From Myxococcales bacterium (lineage in GTDB: Bacteria; Myxococcota_A; Polyangia; Polyangiales; Polyangiaceae): 64,000 bases of DNA. How positions within the stretch are numbered: position 1 is the stretch's first letter; every line of letters starts with the position of its first letter. Made by a program: the position numbers and the translations under genes. Positions 59,117-64,000 of this stretch are shown here, piece by piece. The stretch spans positions 2,604,001 through 2,668,000 of the forward strand of contig JADJQX010000007.1 of assembly GCA_016712525.1 (NCBI GenBank), written 5' to 3'. A model generated the notes under the pieces. It searched no databases. It saw only the letters and a program-made list of their open reading frames with translations, and was not told where the DNA came from.

Positions 59117-60103
59117 GTGGTGCCCACGCTCCTCTTGGCCGTCGTGGCCCTCGCCCTGGGCTGCTCGGCCCCGCGCGATCCGACCCCCAAGAGCACACCT
59201 CCGCCTGCCCCGCTCGCCGCGCCGAAGCTCGCCCCGTCGAGCCCAGAGCCCGAAGCCGCCGTCGCGCCGGCCGAGGTCACGACGAAAGGACCTCCACCCT
59301 CGACTACACCCAACTACGATCTCGCACACGACCTCGGGGTCCGCGATGCGGACGCCCACACGAGGCTCGGCAAGGGCATCGAGACGGCGACGGTGGGCGG
59401 GGTGTTCCTCCTCGTCGGGGCGAGGGGCTTCACCGGAGGGGCGTTCGCGCAGAGCCGGGACCTCGTCACGCGCGCGCTCGCCGCGTTCACGAACGGGCGG
59501 TTCGCGAAGACACCCCGCGAGGCCATCACCGTGTACCTCTTCGGGGACGCGGCCTCGTACGGCGCGTTCTGCAAAGCGGCGATCCACGAGCCGTGCATCT
59601 CGCCGTACGGTTTCTACTGGCCGAGCGAGCGGTGGATGGTGATGAACGCGGGCCTCGGCCTCGGGACGCTCACCCACGAGCTCGTGCACCCCTTGGTCGA
59701 GGCCGATTTCCCACGCGCGCCGACCTGGCTGAACGAGGGGATCGCGTCCGTCTTCGAGGCCCCCGCGTTCACGAAGCCCGGCGAGATCCACGGCGTGAAG
59801 AACTGGCGCCTCCCGAGGCTCAAACAAGCCCTCGCGTCCGGCGAGCGCCCGAAGGCCTTGCCCCACACCCTCTTCGGCATGAGCGACGAGACCTTCCGCG
59901 ACGACGACGAGTCCCTCCACTACGCGCTCGCGCGGTACGTGTGCCAGTGGCTCGACGAGCGCGGCAAGCTCTGGGACTTTTACCACGCCTTCCGAGACGA
60001 ACGCGACGCCGACCCGTCCGGCGAGAAGGCGTTCACGCGTGTCGTCGGCATGACCCCCGTCGAGGCCGACCGTGCGTTCCTCGGCTGGCTCTCGCGCCTG
60101 TGA
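59117..60103 (+). CDS. Lipoprotein with gluzincin-type zinc peptidase motif
   Basis: A 328-residue protein, lipoprotein signal VVPTLLLAVVALALGC with the lipobox Cys about residue 16, followed by a Pro-rich linker. The peptidase-like domain starts about residue 75. The motif GTLTHELVHPLVEADFPRAPTWLNEGIASVFEAP (HELVH plus Glu about 19 residues later in NEGIASVFE) fits a gluzincin-like zinc site, as in DUF1570-type peptidases. Start codon: GTG 59117; GTG 59120 or GTG 59054 are alternatives, the last with GGGAGG too close. It lies 115 bp after the MpaB-family gene. Confidence 0.72.
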   Translation: MVPTLLLAVVALALGCSAPRDPTPKSTPPPAPLAAPKLAPSSPEPEAAVAPAEVTTKGPPPSTTPNYDLAHDLGVRDADAHTRLGKGIETATVGGVFLLVGARGFTGGAFAQSRDLVTRALAAFTNGRFAKTPREAITVYLFGDAASYGAFCKAAIHEPCISPYGFYWPSERWMVMNAGLGLGTLTHELVHPLVEADFPRAPTWLNEGIASVFEAPAFTKPGEIHGVKNWRLPRLKQALASGERPKALPHTLFGMSDETFRDDDESLHYALARYVCQWLDERGKLWDFYHAFRDERDADPSGEKAFTRVVGMTPVEADRAFLGWLSRL

Positions 60104-60165
60104 CGGAGGTTCGCGCCACGATTCCGGCTTGTGTTCCGCGGGTGGTGCACTAGATCCCGGCGCGC

Positions 60166-60555
60166 ATGCCCTTCGCCGCTCGCCCCGCCCGCCTCGCTTG
60201 CCTCGCGCCGCTCACGGCTCTTTTCTTCGTCGCGCTCGGCGCGTGCGGAGACACCGAGACCGTCGCCGACCCGGCCGACGCGGGCCCGCTCGTGGTCGCG
60301 TGCGACGCGCAGAGCTGCGAGTGCCCCGCCGGTCGAACGTGCACCATGACCTGCAAGGCGGGCGAGGCCTGCTACGCGAAATGCCTCGACGGCTCCACGT
60401 GCGACGTCGACTGCGGCGGCGCGACCGACTGCGCGGCCCGCTGCTTCGACAACGCGAAGGGCACCATTCGGCGCAAGGACGGGGCGTCTCCGGTCGTCAC
60501 GAGCGCACCCTCGGGCGACTGCAAGGTGTGCCTCGGCGAGTGCGTCAAGAAGTAG
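60166..60555 (+). CDS. Small cysteine-rich lipoprotein
   Basis: A 129-residue predicted lipoprotein (LACLAPLTALFFVALGAC). Fourteen mature Cys occur in short spacing: CDAQSCECPAGRTCTMTC, KAGEACYAKCLDGSTCDVDC, GATDCAARCFDNAKG, and GDCKVCLGECVKK. It should form a disulfide-rich domain on the outer or inner membrane surface. No family or function is recognised. Its last 11 bp overlap the convergent methyltransferase stop. Confidence 0.7.
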   Translation: MPFAARPARLACLAPLTALFFVALGACGDTETVADPADAGPLVVACDAQSCECPAGRTCTMTCKAGEACYAKCLDGSTCDVDCGGATDCAARCFDNAKGTIRRKDGASPVVTSAPSGDCKVCLGECVKK

Positions 60556-61261
60556 GTCGAACGTCCCCCATAGGCTCGACCGACAGCACACGCGACGCGA
60601 GCGTCTCGCGGCTCTCGAGCCCGAGCGGCACCGGCACGTCGGCGCGGAAGAGGCACGAGACCCCTCGCGTCGGCACGTAGGTGCGCCCCGGGTCCCCCAC
60701 GAGCACCCGCACCCCGGAGGCCGCAAGCTCCCGGAACCATGGCAAAAAACGGGCAGCCGCGGCCGCGTCGTAGAACACGTCGCCGGCGAGCACGACGTCG
60801 AACCGATCGGCGAGCCCGTGGCCGGTGACGTCCTCTGCGCGCGCCTCGACGCTCACCCCCGAAGCCTCCGCGTTGAGCTCCGTCGCGGCGATCGCCAAGG
60901 GATCGATGTCGACCGCGACCACCTCTCGTGCGCCGGCCCTCGCCGCGGCGATCGCCACGAGCCCCGAGCCCGACGCGAAGTCGAGCACGCGGAGATCTCG
61001 CACCTCGGCGGGCGTGTCGAGCAGGTACCTCGCGAGCACCTGACCGCCCGCCCACGGGAACGCCCAGAACGGCGGATCGATCCCTCGCGACGCGAGCCAC
61101 GCCTCGGTCGCGTGCCAGAGCGGCGTCACCTCGCTCGCCACGCGCACCGAGATCTCGGGGACGAGGGGCACCGGCCTCGACGCCGTGTGCTCGCGCACGA
61201 ACGCGAGGCGCTCGGCGTGGGTGCGGGCGCGCCGCTCGAGCGGCTCGTCTTCGGGGGGCAT
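60545..61261 (-). CDS. Class I SAM methyltransferase, ETFB-lysine-methyltransferase-like
   Basis: A 238-residue methyltransferase. PFWAFPWAGGQVLARYLLDTP precedes motif I VLDFASGSGLVAIAAARAGAREVVAVDIDP, followed by LAIAATELNAEASGV and DRFDVVLAGDVFYD. This order matches the ETFBKMT/NNT1-like protein lysine methyltransferases more than small-molecule enzymes. The start at ATG 61261 (MPPEDEPLERRARTHAERL) is chosen because further upstream in-frame codons reach towards the divergent kinase. The gap to the kinase start (61335) is 73 bp. The substrate is not visible. Confidence 0.8.
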   Translation of the reverse strand: MPPEDEPLERRARTHAERLAFVREHTASRPVPLVPEISVRVASEVTPLWHATEAWLASRGIDPPFWAFPWAGGQVLARYLLDTPAEVRDLRVLDFASGSGLVAIAAARAGAREVVAVDIDPLAIAATELNAEASGVSVEARAEDVTGHGLADRFDVVLAGDVFYDAAAAARFLPWFRELAASGVRVLVGDPGRTYVPTRGVSCLFRADVPVPLGLESRETLASRVLSVEPMGDVRPTS

Positions 61262-61334
61262 GCCCCAGTGTCGCAAAACCACCCGCCGTTCGGAAAGGCA
61301 CCTCGGCGCCTCGGGGTCGTGCCATCCTTCCAGG

Positions 61335-63224
61335 GTGACCCAGGGCATCGAAGGCAGGCTCCTCGGCGGCGCGTACCGCGTCGGGCGATTGCTCGGCCGC
61401 GGGGCGATGGGCGCCGTCTACGAGGCCACCCACGAGCGCCTCGGGCGGCCCGTCGCCATCAAGCTCCTCTTGCGGCAGGGCGCGGCCCTCTCCCCGGACG
61501 ACGTGCGGCGCTTCGAACGGGAGGCCCGCGCGGCCGCCGCTCTCGGTCACCCCAACATCGTACAAGTCACGGATTTCCAATGGCTTTCTGGCGAGCCACC
61601 GATGCTCGTCATGGAGCGGCTGCCGGGCGAGTCCCTCGGGCAGAAGCTCGGGCGCGAGGGCGCGATCCCGGTCGAGCTCGGGTGCCTCCTCATGACCCAG
61701 GTGCTCGACGCGCTCGCCACGGCCCACCGCGCGGGCATCGTCCACCGCGACGTGAAGCCCGACAACGTGTGCCTCGTGCCGATGGGGCCGGGGCTCTTCC
61801 TCGCCAAGGTGGTCGACTTCGGGGTCGCGAAGCTCACGGGAGAGGCGCCGATCACCGTGCGCGGCACCATGGTCGGCACGCCGGCATACATGGCGCCCGA
61901 GCAGGCCCTCGCGGGCACGATCGACGGCCGCACCGACGTGTACGCCGCCGGGGCCACGCTCTACCACGTGCTCTCCGGCAGGCTCCCCATCGACGAGAAC
62001 GCCCCGTTCGAACAGGCCCTCGAGCAGATCGTCCGCGTGCCGCCGCCGCCGCTGACGAGCGTCGTGAGAGGCATCGATCCGCGCCTCTCTGCGATCGTCG
62101 AGCGCGCGATGGCCAAGGATCCCTCGCACAGGTTCCAAACCGCCGACGCCCTCCGCGAGGCGCTCTTGGTCTTCGTGCAGAAGGCCCCGTCGTCCGCGGC
62201 GCTCCTGCCGATGTCGCACCTCGCGCAGTCGGTCACACCAGGCACGCCGGCCCTCGGGCCGAGCCCCTCGCCGTTCGGCCCCACCGTCGCGGCCGCGCCG
62301 CCCACCCACCCGTCGCCCCCCGCGCTCCCTCCGTTCGGGCCACCTCACGCGGCCGCGAGCGTGGGGCCTGTCTACGGCGCACCGACCACGTCTCCGGCGC
62401 CGGCCTACGGCCCTCCGCCCACGGCCGCGCCGCCCTACGGACCACCCCCTACGGCCCAGGCTCCCGCTCAAGGGCAGACCGGTTTTCCCGCGGCCCAAAC
62501 GCCGCACGCGCCGGCGCGGAGCTCGGTCGGGCTCGTCGTCCTGGGCCTGGGCCTCGGACTGCTCGCCGTCGCGGGGATCGGCGTAGGGGTCGGCTACGCG
62601 GTGTGGCACGGCGAGGAGCCGCCGCCCACGGCCGCCACAAATCCAAACAAAGACGCGGGGTTGGCAACGTCCGCCTCGAGCACGGAGCCCGACGACGAGC
62701 CCGCTCTCGTGGCGAGCGCGTCCGGCAGCGCCAAGGCCCCTGCGGCGCCGTCGAGCAAGCGCAAAGACGCGGGAGCCCTCGACGCGAGCGTGTCTCCGAC
62801 GCCATCCTCCTCGCCGTCCTCACCCGCTTCCTTCGACGCGAGCGTACCGACGTCACCCCGCGTAACACGCGTGATGACCCGTTCGGGTGCCGACATGACC
62901 CCGTACGGCATGGCCGGAGGTGAGGCGCTCGCGGCGTTCGACGCGGCCGTCCCGTCGTTCCGCGCATGCGCCCCGCTCGCGTGCCTGCGCATCGACAAGG
63001 TCGTGCGCGACGAGCCCTGGCTCTCGCTCGACGCGCGCTACGAGGTCACGACCTCCGGATCGCTCCGCCACGTGGGCTTCTCTCCGGGGCTCCCACTCGG
63101 ACCGAGCTGCCCCGCCTACGAGGCCTGCATCGCGGCGCGCACCTCGTCCCTGAAGATGCCGAAGCCCTCGAAGAACGGCGTCTTTTCGGTGGGGCTCATG
63201 GTCGTCGAGCGCCCCGTGAAGTAG
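61335..63224 (+). CDS. Transmembrane Ser/Thr protein kinase
   Basis: A 629-residue Hanks-type kinase with all catalytic residues: VGRLLGRGAMGAVYEATHERL, VAIKLLL, HRDVKPDNVCLV, VVDFGVAKLTG, GTPAYMAPEQALAGTIDGRTDVYAAG and RFQTADALREALLVFV. The kinase ends near residue 285. A Pro/Ala-rich region, one membrane helix (SVGLVVLGLGLGLLAVAGIGVGVGYAVW, about 395-422) and an Asp/Ser-rich linker follow. The C-terminal domain (about 515-629) has YGMAGGEALAAFDAAVPSFRACAPL and LRIDKVVRDEPWLSLDARYEV, not recognised by me. Starts at GTG 61335, immediately before MTQGIEGRLLGGAYR. Confidence 0.9.
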   Translation: MTQGIEGRLLGGAYRVGRLLGRGAMGAVYEATHERLGRPVAIKLLLRQGAALSPDDVRRFEREARAAAALGHPNIVQVTDFQWLSGEPPMLVMERLPGESLGQKLGREGAIPVELGCLLMTQVLDALATAHRAGIVHRDVKPDNVCLVPMGPGLFLAKVVDFGVAKLTGEAPITVRGTMVGTPAYMAPEQALAGTIDGRTDVYAAGATLYHVLSGRLPIDENAPFEQALEQIVRVPPPPLTSVVRGIDPRLSAIVERAMAKDPSHRFQTADALREALLVFVQKAPSSAALLPMSHLAQSVTPGTPALGPSPSPFGPTVAAAPPTHPSPPALPPFGPPHAAASVGPVYGAPTTSPAPAYGPPPTAAPPYGPPPTAQAPAQGQTGFPAAQTPHAPARSSVGLVVLGLGLGLLAVAGIGVGVGYAVWHGEEPPPTAATNPNKDAGLATSASSTEPDDEPALVASASGSAKAPAAPSSKRKDAGALDASVSPTPSSSPSSPASFDASVPTSPRVTRVMTRSGADMTPYGMAGGEALAAFDAAVPSFRACAPLACLRIDKVVRDEPWLSLDARYEVTTSGSLRHVGFSPGLPLGPSCPAYEACIAARTSSLKMPKPSKNGVFSVGLMVVERPVK

Positions 63225-63339
63225 CGCGTTTCCCGAGGTGGCACCGCCGCGGAGAGGCCCACAGGCCCGCCCCGGTGGAAAAAAGGACCGTTTTCTGGCA
63301 AAGGCTCTCGGCCCGCTTCATGGTGGGCCCGCCGTGACC

Positions 63340-64000
63340 ATGCCGTACCGCCCTGCCTCCGCCCTCGCCCTCCTCGCTGCTGCGCTCGTCGCCGGAGTCG
63401 GCGCCGCGGGCTGCAAGAAAGACGCATCCGGAGCCGACGGGGGAGCCGACGACGCCGAGGTGAGCGTGGCGGCGCTGAGCTCGGCCACCACGCCGAGCAA
63501 ACCGAACCCCGCATGCAAGGGCGCGTGCGTCGCCGCGCTCGACATGGAGACCAAGATCTTCGAGAAGCCGAGCACCGCCTCGACGAAGGTCGGCTACCTG
63601 CGCATGGGAGCCATCGTACCGCGCGTCGGAGATCCGACGGCCAACGGCGAGTGCCCCGCGCCCGGTGGGTGGGTGAAGGTCGAGCCCAAGGGATTCGTGT
63701 GCGTGGGCAAATCGGCCACGCTGGACCTCGAGGCCCCGCTCGTGCGCGCCGCGAGCGTGCGCCCCGACGTGTCGAAGCCCCTCCCCTACGCGTACGGCTT
63801 CGTGCGCGCCGTCGCGCCCCAGTACCTTCGGATCCCCACGAAGGACATGCAGCTCAAGAGCGAGATGAGCCTCAAAGAGCACCTCGCCACGTGGGAAAAG
63901 AAGGGCGACAAGATGAACGCCGTGGTGCTCGGCGCGAACGACGTCGAGGCCTTCGGGTACAAGCCCCAGAAGCTCTCCACCGAGATGAGCGCCGGCGAGC
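63340..64000 (+). CDS. Lipoprotein, possibly with SH3-like domain; cut by the window edge
   Basis: At least 220 residues, open at the right edge. The signal is PYRPASALALLAAALVAGVGAAGC (lipobox AAGC, about residue 25), then an Asp/Ala-rich linker. From about residue 58 a compact domain reads CKGACVAALDMETKIFEKP, STKVGYLRMGAIVPRVGDP and GGWVKVEPKGFVCVGKSATLD, with four Cys and an SH3-like strand pattern. Downstream YAYGFVRAVAPQYLRIP leads to helices. In relatives such N-termini can precede an L,D-transpeptidase catalytic domain, but that part is not in the window. ATG 63340 is used; GTG 63334 is an alternative. Confidence 0.65.
   Translation, partial: MPYRPASALALLAAALVAGVGAAGCKKDASGADGGADDAEVSVAALSSATTPSKPNPACKGACVAALDMETKIFEKPSTASTKVGYLRMGAIVPRVGDPTANGECPAPGGWVKVEPKGFVCVGKSATLDLEAPLVRAASVRPDVSKPLPYAYGFVRAVAPQYLRIPTKDMQLKSEMSLKEHLATWEKKGDKMNAVVLGANDVEAFGYKPQKLSTEMSAGE

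Overview
The window is about 70% GC and almost fully coding. It looks like a chromosomal segment of a predatory or soil myxobacterium (phylum Myxococcota, most likely Polyangiales). The evidence is a MYXO-CTERM-like sorting tail on a secreted pectate lyase-like protein, a DUF4215-type cysteine repeat, three transmembrane Ser/Thr kinase-family proteins, an FHA-sigma54 activator, type IV pilus genes, and more than ten lipoproteins with Pro/Ala/Asp-rich linkers. The genus is inferred from gene style only.

Layout. 1-1.7 kb: possible IS-end debris, a REP-associated (RAYT-like) HUH transposase flanked on both sides by REP-like repeats in opposite orientations, then an initiator tRNA with its own promoter and terminator. 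1.8-6.9 kb: secreted pectate lyase-like protein, extradiol dioxygenase, membrane-anchored metalloprotease candidate, YceI and YkgJ families. 7.0-7.5 kb: a second cluster of the same REP sequence inside a tandem repeat block. 7.5-11.4 kb: FadH-type dienoyl-CoA reductase divergent from a TetR regulator across a clear operator-like palindrome, and a membrane ferritin-like protein. 11.5-16 kb: MutS2, an exported PqqD-like protein, and a frame-disrupted 2OG-oxygenase/ATP-grasp gene. 16-23.5 kb (minus strand): a translationally coupled BMP/SurA-like/UPF0158 operon, GlpK, a UbiB-family kinase and a serine beta-lactamase-like hydrolase. 23.6-27 kb: PilC, a PilS-like kinase and an orphan MlaC-like protein. 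27-36 kb: lectin-like lipoprotein, kinase, TPR protein, extensin-like protein, a D-aminoacylase/TetR operon and an FHA-sigma54 activator. 37.1-37.4 kb: a MITE-like element of four 27-bp repeats inside inverted repeats. 37.4-49 kb: PilZ, PpiD-like foldase, M16 peptidase, alpha/beta hydrolase, frameshifted NAD-isocitrate dehydrogenase, three secreted esterases, Sel1-repeat lipoprotein. 49-64 kb: PEP carboxykinase, deoxynucleoside kinase, EVE protein, metallophosphoesterase, a large pseudokinase, an MpaB/Lcp-family oxygenase, more lipoproteins, a methyltransferase, another kinase and a truncated lipoprotein at the window edge.

How it fits together. Central-metabolism genes (pckG, glpK, isocitrate dehydrogenase, fadH) lie among envelope, secretion and signalling genes. 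No prophage, CRISPR or complete insertion sequence is visible. The most unusual content is the two repeat systems (REP/RAYT and the MITE-like element), the PqqD-like plus oxygenase/ATP-grasp pair, and the kinase whose catalytic aspartate is replaced. All family assignments come from motifs read by eye; no database search was run.
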